This document shows positions 34,303 to 44,252 of a DNA stretch of 64,000 bases, piece by piece. Below the pieces are notes generated by a model. The model saw nothing but the letters and a program-made list of their open reading frames with translations. It did no database searches and had not been told where the DNA came from. Every line of letters starts with the position of its first letter. The stretch's first letter is position 1. This DNA comes from Akkermansia muciniphila (GTDB lineage: Bacteria; Verrucomicrobiota; Verrucomicrobiia; Verrucomicrobiales; V1-33), in assembly GCA_945861415.1 (NCBI GenBank), contig CAMAUV010000001.1, forward strand, positions 185,194-249,193, given 5' to 3'. Made by a program: the position numbers and the translations under genes.

Positions 34303-37300
34303 ATGAACCTACGACACCTTTCTTGCGGCCTCGCGGCTGCCATTCTCGCCAACACGGCACAAGCCGGCCTCGTGGCCTTCTGGCCGTTCAATGACGCCGC
34401 CTCTCTGGGCAATGATGCTGCCGGCGGCAGTGTGCTCTCGGCGAGCGGGGGCGCAGCGCACACCGCCGCGGGCAGGAACGGCGGTGGTCTGGCGCTCAAC
34501 GGCAGCGCGCAGTTTCTCTCCGGCACGGTGAATAATTTGCCGGTGGGCAACAGCGCCTACTCACAGAGCGCGTGGATCAAGCCCACGGTGCTCGGCCCGC
34601 GCGGCATTGTCGGCTGGGGAAATTACGGTGCGTCACGGCAGGTGAATGCGCTGCGCATCTTCGACAGCGGCAATAGCTTCCGCCATTACTGGTGGGGGGC
34701 GGACCTCGATGCGACGGGGCTGGCCACAAATCTGCTCAACGGAAGCTGGCATCACGTGGCCACGACCTACGACGGCACGACGCGGCGCATTTATCTGAAC
34801 GGCGTGCAGGTGGCCCAGGACACGCCCGGCGCGAATGGTGCAGCGGCGGCGAATTTCCGCATCGGCTCCACCAACAACGGCGAGTACTTCAGCGGCACGC
34901 TGGATGACATCGCGCTCTACGATCACGGACTGTCTGCGGCGGAGGTGCAGTCGCTGGCGAGTGGCGGCTCGCCGCTCGCAGGGCCGCTGATCACTTCCTT
35001 CACGGCCGCTCCCGGCAGCGGCTTTGAAGGCGCAGCCGTGGCGCTGAACTGGAATGTGAACACCGCGAATGTGACCGGCACCTACAGCTACGAAATCAGA
35101 CTCGGCGCCGTCATGGTGAACAGCGGCACGGCAGCGAGCGGGACCTTCAATACGGTGATCCCCGACCTCGCGGGCACGCCGCAAAACGTGACGTGGACCT
35201 TCCGTGCCATTGAGACCGGCGGGAACAATGTGACCAACTCGGCGAGCGCAATCGTGGCAGGTGATCCGGGCATCCCATCGGCCACCAGTCAGGCCGGCCT
35301 GAGCACCCAGCCGCTGACGCCGCTGAACATCACCCTCGCCGGCAGCGATCCCAACGGCGGCACGCTGAGCTACGTCATCGTGACGCCGCCGGCCAAAGGC
35401 ACGCTCAGCAGCGGGATCGGGGCCACGCGCACGTATACCTCCACTGCCGGTCTCTACGGCGCGGATTCGTTCACCTTCAAAGTCAGCGACGGAAAGTACG
35501 AGTCCACGCCGGCCACCGTGACCCTCAACATCCTCACACCGCCGGTCGCACCCACATCCGTGATCCTCGACGACGACACGATCCGCCCGGAGAATGTAAC
35601 GGGCGATTTCCTCTCCAACCTCTCCAGTCCGGACCCGAACGCGGGCGAGCCCCACACGTTCACGCTCGTGAGCGGCGCGGGCAGCGAGGAGAATGCCAAC
35701 TTCACCATCGTGGGACATCAACTGCGCGCGAACACATCCTTCGCGGGGCTGACCGGCGTGCCGCAGCGCATCCGCATCCGCAGCACGGATCAGAGCGGGC
35801 TGTGGGTGGAGGCGAGTTTCGTGCTCACCGTGCAGCCGAAGCCGCGCGGCGTGATCATCAATGAAATCCACTACAACAGCGCGGTGAACAAGGTGCGGAA
35901 CAGCTTCATCGAACTCTACAACGACGGCACGACGACGGTGAACCTCGCCGGTTGGCGCATCAGCGGCGGGGTGGATTATTTATTCCCGGCGGGCACCACC
36001 ATGGCGCCGGGTTCCTACCTGCTCGTGGCGGAAGACCCCGCGACGATGCTCAGTTATTTCGGAACAGCGGCGCTCGGTCCGTGGGACAATGCGGTCATCA
36101 CCTATCCCGACGGCTCGAAGGAGGTGACCGGCCTTTCCAACGACGGCGACAACGTGCGCCTGCGCGATGCGACGAACGATGTGGTGAGCGAAGTGGACTA
36201 CGAAAACCACTCGCCCTGGCCTGCCGAGGGGAATGGCGAGGGATCGTCCATTGAGCTGATCAACCCCGGGCTGGACGAGACTCATGGCAGCAACTGGCGT
36301 GCGGCGAAGACCACCACCACGGTTACGCCGCCGGATGTGACCTACATCTCCGCAGCGACCGCCGGCTGGAAGTATTTCAAAGGAACGGTGGCTCCATCAC
36401 CGACATGGAAAAACCTCACCGGCGCCGATCTCACCGGCTGGCTCGATGGCACGACCACGGTGGGCAATGCCACGAGTCCATTCTTTGGGTTCGGCTATGC
36501 CGACGCCGATGATGCCGTGCTGTTGAATGACATGCGGTTCATTTCCGGCACGCAGGTGGGCTATCAGGGAGTCTATTTCCGGAAGGAGTTCACCATCCCC
36601 GCCGGCCAGATGCCGCCTGCTCTCGGGTTGCGGGTCTATGTGGACGACGGCTGCATCATCTGGATCAACGGTGTCGAGATTCCCCAGCGGTTTTACTGTG
36701 GCTCCGGCACCCCGTCGCACAACGCAGCCGACCCGACGACCCTCACCGGCGTCGCCTGGGGCAATCACGAAGCCGCCCCCAACAACTGGGACAGCTACAC
36801 CATCAACAGCCTCGCGCCCTACAACCTCGTCGAAGGCACCAACGTCATTGCCATCCTCGCAGCGAATGATACGAAGACGTCGTCCGACTTTTCCTTCAAT
36901 CTGGAGATGAAGTATGCGGTGCCCTCCGCCGCTTCCGGCGATCTCGCCTCGCCCGGTGCCCGCAACCTCAAGTATGCCACCATCGCTGCTCCCGCAATTC
37001 GCAGAGTAGAGCACACGCCGCAGTCACCCACGAGCAGCGATGCCATCGTTGTTACCACCCGCATCACCGACCCCAACGGCGTCGCCTCCGCGTCGCTCGC
37101 ATACCAGATTTGCACTGCGGGCAACTTCATCCCCGCCACGCTGCCCAAGACGATCACGGGCGGGAATTTTGCGAGTGTGGCCACGCCCCAGGCTCCGAAC
37201 CCGGCATTCGAGAATCCTGCAAACTGGACCACCGTGGCCATGAACGATGACGGCCTCGGCAACGATGCCCTGGGCGGCGACGGCATCTGGACGGCGACCA

Positions 37301-40128
37301 TTCCGCCGCAGCCAAACCGCACGCTCGTGCGCTACCGCGTCACCGCTACGGACAACGGCGGCGCCTCGGACCGGGTGCCGTATGCCGGGGATCCCTCGCT
37401 GAACTTCGGAGCCTTCGTCTATAACGGCGTGCCGGCCTACGAAGCCACCAGCAGCGCCGCGCTCACCGCCGTGCCGGTGTATCACTTCCTCACGCGGAAG
37501 GCGGACTTCGATCAGTGCGTGGCCTACGACCCCAATGCCTCCCAGCGCCTGAGCGCCGGCGCGAGCTGGAGTTACGAAAACTGGCGTGCCTGCTTCGTAT
37601 GCAATGGCGTGGTCTATGATCATATCCCCTACCGGCTCAAAGGCGCCAACGGACGTTACACCGCCAGCGGCACGGGCGGCGTGGGCAGCGGCAAGCGCGC
37701 CTTCAAGTTCCTTTTCCACAAGGGCTACGAGTTCGACGCCATTGATCAGGCCGGTAACAAATACCCGGAAAAGTGGAGCACCATGATCACCGAGAACCTC
37801 TGGGAGAACCGGGCCACGCTCACCTTCTCGCTCAATGAAATGGTCGGCTTCCACCTCTACAACCAGCTCGGCATTCCCGCGCCGCGCGGCCACTGGTCGC
37901 AGTTCCGCACCATCATGCAGACCGCCGAGCAGCCGGACAAATGGAACGGCGACTTCTGGGGCATGATGTGGGTGCACGAGGACTACGACCGCCGCTTCCT
38001 CGCCGCGCATGACTTGAAGAAGGGTAATCTCTACAAGCTCACGCGCGATGGCACTGCCGGCATCGTGCAGTTCCGCTACCAAAGCGCGTTCGGTCCCACG
38101 GACGCCAGCGATCACGATGAACTGTTGGCCAACCTCAGGGGCACCAGCACCCCGGCCTACATCACCGGACGCGTCCATCTCGATCTCTGGTGCCGCCAGC
38201 ACGCCTTCTGCGAGGCCATCCGGAACTACGACTACTGGCCAAGCGGCGACAACAACTCGGCCTACTATTTCTACCCGAACTACAACGCCGCCAACGGCAA
38301 CAAAGGTGTCCTCTGGTACCTGCCCAACGACATTGATGCCACCTGGGGCCCGACATGGAACGACGGCCACGACCTCGTCCACAACTCGCTCTTCAACGAC
38401 AGCGGCAGCGGCGGCGGCGACACCAGCACCAACCCGACGCTCTGGCCCAACTACTTCAACCAGATCCGCGAACTCCGCCGCCTACTCTGGCAGCCGGACC
38501 AGGTGAATCCGCTCATTGATGAATTCGCCGCCGTCATCCGGCCGGTGGTGAATGCGGAATTTGCGCGCTGGGTCGGCGGCCCCGCCGCGAGCGGCAACTT
38601 CAGCGGCCTCAGCGTCTATGGTCCGTCCGGCACCGCCGTCATCAGCCTCAGCAGTGGCACGCCGGTGGGAACGGTCGCGCTCGATCAGTACGTCGCCGGC
38701 ATGAAGGACTTCGCCTTCGATGCGAATGGCGGCGGCAGCAACTGGCCGGGCGGAGGCATCGGTGCCGGCGGCACCGCCGCGCGCCTCGACACGATCGCCA
38801 ATCGCACCAACCCTCTACTCGGCGGCACGGAAGTCTCTCGTTATCCCGCCACGCCCACGATCACTTTCAGCGGCACCGCCGGATTCCCCGTGAACGATCT
38901 CCGCTTCACCACCAGCGCCTTTAGCGATCCGCAGAGCGACGCTTTTGCCGGCATCCAGTGGCGCATCGCTGCGGTCAACGACTCCGCCACATGGACCGCG
39001 GGAGTTAAGCGCCTGCTGGAGCTCAATGCCAGTCATGACAGCGGCGACCGCACCACCTTTGCGGCGGAATACAAATTCCCCGCCACCGCCTGCCAGCCTG
39101 GCCAGCGCTACCGCGCCCGGGTGCGCATGAAGGACGCCACGGGCCGCTGGAGTCTGTGGAGCAATGCCGCGGAGTTCACCGCCGGCACCTTCGATCCGTC
39201 CGCGCTCACCTCCCGGGTCGTCGTCAGCGAAATCATGTATCATGCCACGGATTCCACACTGGCCGAGCGCAACATTGCCGCCGCGCTCGTGCCGCCGCAG
39301 TCATGGAATGACGACAGCTTCGACTACGTGGAACTGCGCAACATCAGCGCCGCACCCGTGGACCTCGGTGGCTGTCAGTTCACCGCGGGTTTCGACTTCG
39401 TCTTCCCGTCACCAACTATGGTCGCGCCGGGGGCGAACATCCTCGTCGTGGCCAATGTGGACGCCTTCACGGCGCGCTACGGCAGCGGCAAGCCCATTGC
39501 TGGCGCATGGGACCCCAACGACCGTCTCAACAACGGCGGTGAAAAGCTCACACTGCAATTCGGACTCGTCACGCCCGCGATCTTCTCCTTCGCCTACGAC
39601 GAAAATCCCGCGGCCAACTGGCCCACTCTGCCCGACGGCGGCGGCGCCAGCCTTGTGAAAATCGAGCCGGAGAACCTAGCCCGGGATCCTGGGCTAGGCA
39701 TCAACTGGCGCAGCAGCGCTGTGCCGAGCCCCGGAGGTGATGACCGCGTGGGCTACGCCACTTGGCTCGCCGGCGCACAGGAGCCTGACGCCGACAGTGA
39801 CGGCCTGCGCAACGACGTGGAATACATGCTCGGTGGCAGCGTCGACGATGACTCCTCCGCGCTGATCCCCACCGGTGCATCCCAGACCTACGACCTTGGA
39901 ACCGGCCCTGCAAGGTATGTGACGCTCACCTTCCAGCGCGCAACCAACCACGAGAGCTTCACGCCGCAGGTCGAATTCGGTAACAACCTCACTACTTGGC
40001 CCATCACCGGCGTGCTCGTCAGCCGCACGGAGACCGCCCCGGGCTTCGCCACCGAGGTATGGCGGAGCAGCACAAGCGTGGAGGCCGGGGCCCGACTCTT
40101 TGGACGCGTGCGCCTTGGCAGCCCTTAG
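34303..40128 (+). CDS. Giant secreted protein with LamG, cadherin-like, two LTD and a CotH domain
   Basis: 1941 residues from the ATG at 34303, which opens into a signal peptide (MNLRHLSCGLAAAILANTAQA). In order: LamG (about 20-220), Ig/cadherin-like modules (about 230-510), a lamin-tail domain near 518-640 ('GVIINEIHYNS...FIELYNDGTTTVNLAGW'), a jelly-roll-like module (about 690-880, 'YVDDGCIIWINGVE'), a CotH kinase-like domain (about 1055-1420, 'YRLKGANGRY', 'EMVGFHLYNQLGIPAPRG'), a second lamin-tail domain (about 1639-1790) and a terminal 'DSDGLRNDVEYMLGG' segment. CotH proteins phosphorylate spore-coat proteins in Bacillus; their role in PVC bacteria is unknown. Its large size and extracellular modules suggest a surface or matrix protein. 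Confidence 0.85.
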   Translation: MNLRHLSCGLAAAILANTAQAGLVAFWPFNDAASLGNDAAGGSVLSASGGAAHTAAGRNGGGLALNGSAQFLSGTVNNLPVGNSAYSQSAWIKPTVLGPRGIVGWGNYGASRQVNALRIFDSGNSFRHYWWGADLDATGLATNLLNGSWHHVATTYDGTTRRIYLNGVQVAQDTPGANGAAAANFRIGSTNNGEYFSGTLDDIALYDHGLSAAEVQSLASGGSPLAGPLITSFTAAPGSGFEGAAVALNWNVNTANVTGTYSYEIRLGAVMVNSGTAASGTFNTVIPDLAGTPQNVTWTFRAIETGGNNVTNSASAIVAGDPGIPSATSQAGLSTQPLTPLNITLAGSDPNGGTLSYVIVTPPAKGTLSSGIGATRTYTSTAGLYGADSFTFKVSDGKYESTPATVTLNILTPPVAPTSVILDDDTIRPENVTGDFLSNLSSPDPNAGEPHTFTLVSGAGSEENANFTIVGHQLRANTSFAGLTGVPQRIRIRSTDQSGLWVEASFVLTVQPKPRGVIINEIHYNSAVNKVRNSFIELYNDGTTTVNLAGWRISGGVDYLFPAGTTMAPGSYLLVAEDPATMLSYFGTAALGPWDNAVITYPDGSKEVTGLSNDGDNVRLRDATNDVVSEVDYENHSPWPAEGNGEGSSIELINPGLDETHGSNWRAAKTTTTVTPPDVTYISAATAGWKYFKGTVAPSPTWKNLTGADLTGWLDGTTTVGNATSPFFGFGYADADDAVLLNDMRFISGTQVGYQGVYFRKEFTIPAGQMPPALGLRVYVDDGCIIWINGVEIPQRFYCGSGTPSHNAADPTTLTGVAWGNHEAAPNNWDSYTINSLAPYNLVEGTNVIAILAANDTKTSSDFSFNLEMKYAVPSAASGDLASPGARNLKYATIAAPAIRRVEHTPQSPTSSDAIVVTTRITDPNGVASASLAYQICTAGNFIPATLPKTITGGNFASVATPQAPNPAFENPANWTTVAMNDDGLGNDALGGDGIWTATIPPQPNRTLVRYRVTATDNGGASDRVPYAGDPSLNFGAFVYNGVPAYEATSSAALTAVPVYHFLTRKADFDQCVAYDPNASQRLSAGASWSYENWRACFVCNGVVYDHIPYRLKGANGRYTASGTGGVGSGKRAFKFLFHKGYEFDAIDQAGNKYPEKWSTMITENLWENRATLTFSLNEMVGFHLYNQLGIPAPRGHWSQFRTIMQTAEQPDKWNGDFWGMMWVHEDYDRRFLAAHDLKKGNLYKLTRDGTAGIVQFRYQSAFGPTDASDHDELLANLRGTSTPAYITGRVHLDLWCRQHAFCEAIRNYDYWPSGDNNSAYYFYPNYNAANGNKGVLWYLPNDIDATWGPTWNDGHDLVHNSLFNDSGSGGGDTSTNPTLWPNYFNQIRELRRLLWQPDQVNPLIDEFAAVIRPVVNAEFARWVGGPAASGNFSGLSVYGPSGTAVISLSSGTPVGTVALDQYVAGMKDFAFDANGGGSNWPGGGIGAGGTAARLDTIANRTNPLLGGTEVSRYPATPTITFSGTAGFPVNDLRFTTSAFSDPQSDAFAGIQWRIAAVNDSATWTAGVKRLLELNASHDSGDRTTFAAEYKFPATACQPGQRYRARVRMKDATGRWSLWSNAAEFTAGTFDPSALTSRVVVSEIMYHATDSTLAERNIAAALVPPQSWNDDSFDYVELRNISAAPVDLGGCQFTAGFDFVFPSPTMVAPGANILVVANVDAFTARYGSGKPIAGAWDPNDRLNNGGEKLTLQFGLVTPAIFSFAYDENPAANWPTLPDGGGASLVKIEPENLARDPGLGINWRSSAVPSPGGDDRVGYATWLAGAQEPDADSDGLRNDVEYMLGGSVDDDSSALIPTGASQTYDLGTGPARYVTLTFQRATNHESFTPQVEFGNNLTTWPITGVLVSRTETAPGFATEVWRSSTSVEAGARLFGRVRLGSP

Positions 40129-40194
40129 ACCGGTGCAGAGACTTCTTCACGGATTTGTCGGTTAAGCCGACGACTGAGGAAGCGATACTGCAAA

Positions 40195-40284
40195 TGGCGG
40201 AAGAGGTGGGATTCGAACCCACGGTAGAGTTGCCCCTACGTCTGATTTCGAGTCAGGTGCCTTCAACCGCTCAGCCACTCTTCC
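40195..40284 (-). tRNA. tRNA-Ser (CGA), with encoded CCA
   Basis: On the minus strand the sequence begins GGAAGAG and ends CTCTTCC-G-CCA. It has the D-arm GCTGAGC...GGC, an anticodon loop CTCGAAA (anticodon CGA), a long type II variable arm (GTAGGGGCAACTCTAC) and the TPsiC loop GGTTCGAATCC. Body 40198-40284 plus CCA at 40195-40197. It decodes UCG codons. Confidence 0.96.
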
Positions 40285-40507
40285 GTTATTTGCTGTGCAA
40301 ACGGTCGGTTCATAACAGGTCTACCGGCGGATGGCAAAGGGAATTCGGGCCGGTATGAAAGGACTTTGTTGACGGATTTGGTGACGATTCGTTTACTTTG
40401 GGGCTGGGCAGGGGAGGGGAGGGTTACGGAAACGTGACCACAGGGAATTGGCGCAGACGCCACGGCTGAGGTAAATGTAAGGACATTACTACAAAAAAGA
40501 AGAAGCT

Positions 40508-40705
40508 ATGTCACTGAACATTACACGACTCTCGCCCCCGGCGGGTAACCCCATTCTCCAGCCTCTCCGTGAGGTGGGTACCATGGAGAAGACGCAGTTT
40601 TGGGATATCGATGACGTCATGGAGGCGCTCCGGATCGCAAACCGCGAAGGCATCCCGCTGGATAAGCTCCGCGGTTCTCAAATCGAGGAAATGCGGGGGG
40701 TCTAA
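40508..40705 (+). CDS. Small hypothetical protein
   Basis: 65 residues, preceded by an aagaagaag purine-rich ribosome site 5-6 bases before the ATG. The product is soluble and has a probable helical second half ('FWDIDDVMEALRIANREGIPLDKLRGSQIEEM'). I do not recognise a family. The reading frame, start site and spacing look genuine and no other gene competes for the space. A 7-bp hairpin (40733-40739 with 40745-40751) follows the stop but lacks a U-tract. Confidence 0.55.
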   Translation: MSLNITRLSPPAGNPILQPLREVGTMEKTQFWDIDDVMEALRIANREGIPLDKLRGSQIEEMRGV

Positions 40706-40766
40706 AAACTCCGGACCGGAAAAGATTCTCCGCCCTTCCGTAAGGGAAGGGGGCTTCCCACCGTAG

Positions 40767-40790
40767 AAGGCAGACTCTTTTGTCTGCCTT
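40767..40790 (+). promoter_or_regulatory. Hairpin abutting the start codon of the PVC dehydrogenase gene
   Basis: Arms 40767-40775 and 40782-40790 form a perfect 9-bp stem (aaggcagac / gtctgcctt) with a 6-base loop. The stem ends exactly at the ATG at 40791, and the only purine-rich ribosome-site candidate (gaagg) is in its left arm. Folding would hide or displace the ribosome site, so it may regulate translation. Confidence 0.6.
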
Positions 40791-42752
40791 ATGAAACACA
40801 CTATTCTTCTCGCTTCAGCCACCCTTGTTTCCACAATCGCTGCCACTGCCCGGCCGGGCGGGGGTATGGATCCGGAGGCGGCGCGCGCGGCTCTGGAAGT
40901 GGCTGAGGGATTACAGGTGGAGACCTTTGCCGCGGAGCCCATGCTATTAAGTCCGTCCAGCATGGATGTGGACAGCCAAGGCCGGGTCTGGGTGGCGGAA
41001 ATTGTCAATTACCGCGGTCACAATGGCAAGCGCCCGGAGGGTGACCGGATTTTGGTTCTGGAGGATACCGACAGGGACGGTAAGGCGGACAAGCAGACTG
41101 TGTTTTATCAGGGCCGGGATATCGACAGCCCTCACGGGGTGACGGTGCTGGGAAATCGCGTCATCGTGGCTGCGGCGGGCAAAATTTATAACCTTTACGA
41201 TGACAACAACGATCTAAAAGCGGACCGTGTGGAGGTGATGTTTAGCGGTATCGACGGAGGCCAGCACGATCACGGGATTCACGCCGTCCATTTTGGTCCT
41301 GATGGGAAGCTTTACTTCAACTTTGGAAACGACGGGCACCGCATCAAGGACAAGGACGGCAAACCGCTGGTGGATGCCGCCGGAAATGAAGTGAACAACA
41401 GCCGGAAACCTTATCAGGAGGGGATGATTTTCCGCTGCAATGCGGACGGCTCGGGCATTGAAACTCTGGCATGGAACTTCCGCAACAACTGGGAAGTGAG
41501 TGTGGATTCGTTTGGCGGTATCTGGCAGAGTGACAATGACGACGATGGCAACAAAAGCGTGCGCATTAACTTTGTCATGGAATACGGCAACTACGGCTAC
41601 CGCGATGAGATGACGGGTGCGGGCTGGAATAAGGGCAACGCGAAGACGGATGAAGAATTGCAGACAGCCCACTGGCACCTGAAAGATCCAGGTGTGGTGC
41701 CGAATCTGCTCCATACGGGCGCCGGCAGTCCCACGGGAATTTGTATTTATGAAGGCGATCTGCTGCCGGAGAACTACCGGGGCCAGATGATTCATTGCGA
41801 TGCCGGACCTAACATCGTGCGCGCTTATCCCGCGGCAAGGAGTGGAGCCGGCTACAAGGCGGAGATGGCCAATATTCTCGAAGGCAAGGGCGACCGGTTC
41901 TTCCGTCCTTCTGATGTGTGTGTGGCGCCGGACGGCTCTCTCTTCGTGGCTGACTGGTATGATCCGGGTGTGGGTGGCCACGGCATGGGAGACCTCGATC
42001 GCGGCCGGATTTACCGCATTACACCGAAGGGCCATAAGGGTTACACGGTGCCCTCGTTCGACACCTCCACGGCAGCGGGGGCGGTGAAGGCGATGGCCAA
42101 TCCGAACGAGGACGCGCGCTACAAGGCATGGACTGCGCTCGCGAAGATGGGAGAGTCCGCTTTGGAGACGATGAAAGAGGCTGCGGACAACGCCACGGAC
42201 ATCCGTTACGTGGCCCGGTTGGGCTGGGTGGCGGGGAAAAATCCGGCAGCCGCCCGGAAAGTGATCGAGCATGCGCTCAACCGCACTGAGGAGGACCTGC
42301 GCTGCACGGCTCTGCGGCTGGCCCGCCAGACGGCGGGAGACATCACGGAAACCGTGGGCGCCGTTCTTAATGACAGTTCTGCTGCGGTGCGCCGTGAGGC
42401 GGCGATCTGCCTGCGCTTCAGTAAGTCTGCCGAGATGCCGAAACAGTGGGCGCAACTGGCGAAACAGCACACCGCTGGAGACCGTTGGAGTATTGAATCT
42501 CTGGGCATCGGAGCCGCGCTGCGCTGGGACGAGTGCCTCGCAGAGTATCTCAAGCTGCTTCCAGATGCCCTCGGGACGCCGCAGGGCCGCGACATCATTT
42601 GGCGAAGCCGGGCCAAGGCGACTCCGGAGTTGCTTGCGAAGATCGTGAAGAGCGACAAAACGCCGGAAGTAGAGAAGGATCGCTACATGCGCGCCTTCGA
42701 CTTCCAGACCGGTCCGGAGAAGGACAAGGCTCTGGAAAGTCTGCTGCAGTAA
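40791..42752 (+). CDS. PVC-type membrane-bound dehydrogenase (beta-propeller with HEAT-like repeats)
   Basis: 653 residues with an N-terminal signal peptide. The region to about residue 430 matches the sugar-dehydrogenase-like propeller of PVC proteins: 'FAAEPMLLSPSSMDVDSQGRVWVAE', 'DTDRDGKADKQTVF', 'IDSPHGVTV', 'GTGSPTGICIYEGDLLP'-type motif and 'FVADWYDPGVGGHGMGDLDRGRIYR'. The rest is helical and HEAT-like. Most long relatives carry a C-terminal cytochrome c; this one ends after the HEAT region with no CxxCH. It probably oxidises a sugar or similar compound in the periplasm, passing electrons to a separate cytochrome. Confidence 0.85.
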   Translation: MKHTILLASATLVSTIAATARPGGGMDPEAARAALEVAEGLQVETFAAEPMLLSPSSMDVDSQGRVWVAEIVNYRGHNGKRPEGDRILVLEDTDRDGKADKQTVFYQGRDIDSPHGVTVLGNRVIVAAAGKIYNLYDDNNDLKADRVEVMFSGIDGGQHDHGIHAVHFGPDGKLYFNFGNDGHRIKDKDGKPLVDAAGNEVNNSRKPYQEGMIFRCNADGSGIETLAWNFRNNWEVSVDSFGGIWQSDNDDDGNKSVRINFVMEYGNYGYRDEMTGAGWNKGNAKTDEELQTAHWHLKDPGVVPNLLHTGAGSPTGICIYEGDLLPENYRGQMIHCDAGPNIVRAYPAARSGAGYKAEMANILEGKGDRFFRPSDVCVAPDGSLFVADWYDPGVGGHGMGDLDRGRIYRITPKGHKGYTVPSFDTSTAAGAVKAMANPNEDARYKAWTALAKMGESALETMKEAADNATDIRYVARLGWVAGKNPAAARKVIEHALNRTEEDLRCTALRLARQTAGDITETVGAVLNDSSAAVRREAAICLRFSKSAEMPKQWAQLAKQHTAGDRWSIESLGIGAALRWDECLAEYLKLLPDALGTPQGRDIIWRSRAKATPELLAKIVKSDKTPEVEKDRYMRAFDFQTGPEKDKALESLLQ

Positions 42753-42835
42753 AGCGGGGCACATCCTGCGGCGGCACAGTGCCCGGCATTTCCCCGCTGG
42801 ACATTAAGCAGGGGAAAAGGGTAGCTTCGCACCAA

Positions 42836-44092
42836 ATGAACGTTCGATCTTCCGAGGAGGCCCCTAATTTTTGGCCCGTGCGCATCGTCGGTGCAGCCGC
42901 ACTGGTGCTGCTGCTGTATCTGCTGCTGCAAAAGTGGGTGGGCAACATCAGCAGCATTGCCGGATGCGGAGGCGAGGGTGGATGTGATCAGGTCATGGGC
43001 GGCCCATGGAGCGAGTGGTTTTATGTGCCGGTCACGGCCCTTGCGGCGATGATTCATGCGGGCATTCTTTTCCTAACCCTTCCATCTGTGCAGGCAAGGC
43101 TGGGGCGGGCCGGGGATCAGTTGCTGGCCGCCGGTGGCGTCATTCTGGCGGGAGCGGCGGTGTATTTCATCAGTATCCTCTATCTCGTGGAAAAGCGATT
43201 GTGTCCGTGGTGCCTTGGTCTGCATCTTGCCGGGCTTGCCGAAGCCGCGCTGCTGCTCAGGCAGGCTGTGCGCGTGCGGCAGGCGGGGACGCGTGGTATT
43301 TTGGAAGCCGCCGGCCTCACTGGCATGGCCGCTATCGCCGTGCTGGCTGCCGGGCAGATTTGGGGGCCGAAACCAAAGACCTACGTGCTCACGCAGGAAA
43401 GCATCGCGGCATCCGGTCCGGCAGCTTCCGCTACCGCGGCGAAAAGCGGCGCTTCCCGCGAAGTATCCTTCTTTAAGGATGCGCTGAAATTTGACGCAGC
43501 CTCGCTGCCCATCCTTGGCGATCCGTCTGCGCGCGTCGTGCTCGTGGAGTTCTTTGATTATACCTGCCGTTCCTGCCGCAATCTGAACGGGGATCTGTCG
43601 GCACTGAAAAAGAAATACCCCGGCGCTATCAGCGTCATTGTGCTGCCCGCGCCGCTCAACCGATCCTGCAATCCCGATCTCAAGCTCACCATTACGGACC
43701 ATCCCGGTGCGTGCGAACTCGCCCGACTGGGGCTCGCGATGTGGAAGGCCAGTCCGGAAAATTTCGCGGTTTATCATCAACTGCTGATGTCGCTCCCGTT
43801 GCCCATTTCCTCTCAGCAAGTTGAAGTCGTCCGCCGCAAAGCCCTCGAACTGGCCGGGGCTGCGGCTTTTGAGAAAGCCGAGGCCGATCCTTGGGTGGAG
43901 CAGCGGCTGAAGGAGAGCCTGGAAGTGTATGCCAAATTGACCACGCAAAACATCAAGATGCCCAAGCTCCTGTTGCACACGGATACTGTAATGCACGGGA
44001 CGGTCGGCAGCACGGAGGAGTTCGTCCGCCAGATGGAACAGCAGTTTGACCTCGCCGGCACCGGGGCGCCGTTGATCAGCGCACCCCGGTAG
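42836..44092 (+). CDS. VKOR-DsbA fusion: disulfide bond-forming membrane protein
   Basis: 418 residues from the ATG at 42836. Residues 1-190 form a vitamin-K-epoxide-reductase-type bundle with Cys44 and Cys50 ('CGGEGGC') and the active-site pair Cys123-Pro-Trp-Cys126. Residues about 215-418 are a DsbA-like thioredoxin fold with Cys244-Arg-Ser-Cys247 ('FFDYTCRSCRNL'). The VKOR part should reoxidise the thioredoxin part with quinone, so one protein replaces DsbB plus DsbA in the periplasm. It follows the PVC dehydrogenase by 83 bases and may share its transcript. Confidence 0.93.
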   Translation: MNVRSSEEAPNFWPVRIVGAAALVLLLYLLLQKWVGNISSIAGCGGEGGCDQVMGGPWSEWFYVPVTALAAMIHAGILFLTLPSVQARLGRAGDQLLAAGGVILAGAAVYFISILYLVEKRLCPWCLGLHLAGLAEAALLLRQAVRVRQAGTRGILEAAGLTGMAAIAVLAAGQIWGPKPKTYVLTQESIAASGPAASATAAKSGASREVSFFKDALKFDAASLPILGDPSARVVLVEFFDYTCRSCRNLNGDLSALKKKYPGAISVIVLPAPLNRSCNPDLKLTITDHPGACELARLGLAMWKASPENFAVYHQLLMSLPLPISSQQVEVVRRKALELAGAAAFEKAEADPWVEQRLKESLEVYAKLTTQNIKMPKLLLHTDTVMHGTVGSTEEFVRQMEQQFDLAGTGAPLISAPR

Positions 44093-44252
44093 ATGGGCGG
44101 AAAATTGATGGGGACAGGAAGAAGCGGGAGCGGCAACTGAGCCTCCGTGCTGGAAGTATTAAAACCCATAGGAGAATCCCCGAGATTTTCCTGAGACCCG
44201 GAAGATTTTGCTTCCTTATTTCCGCGAGTCATGTATTTACAAAGCAAATCAT

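Noticed and set aside
40195-40284. tRNA-Sec (selC) near the selenoprotein genes
   Set aside because: The anticodon is CGA, the acceptor stem has 7 bp, and the length is that of an ordinary tRNA-Ser.
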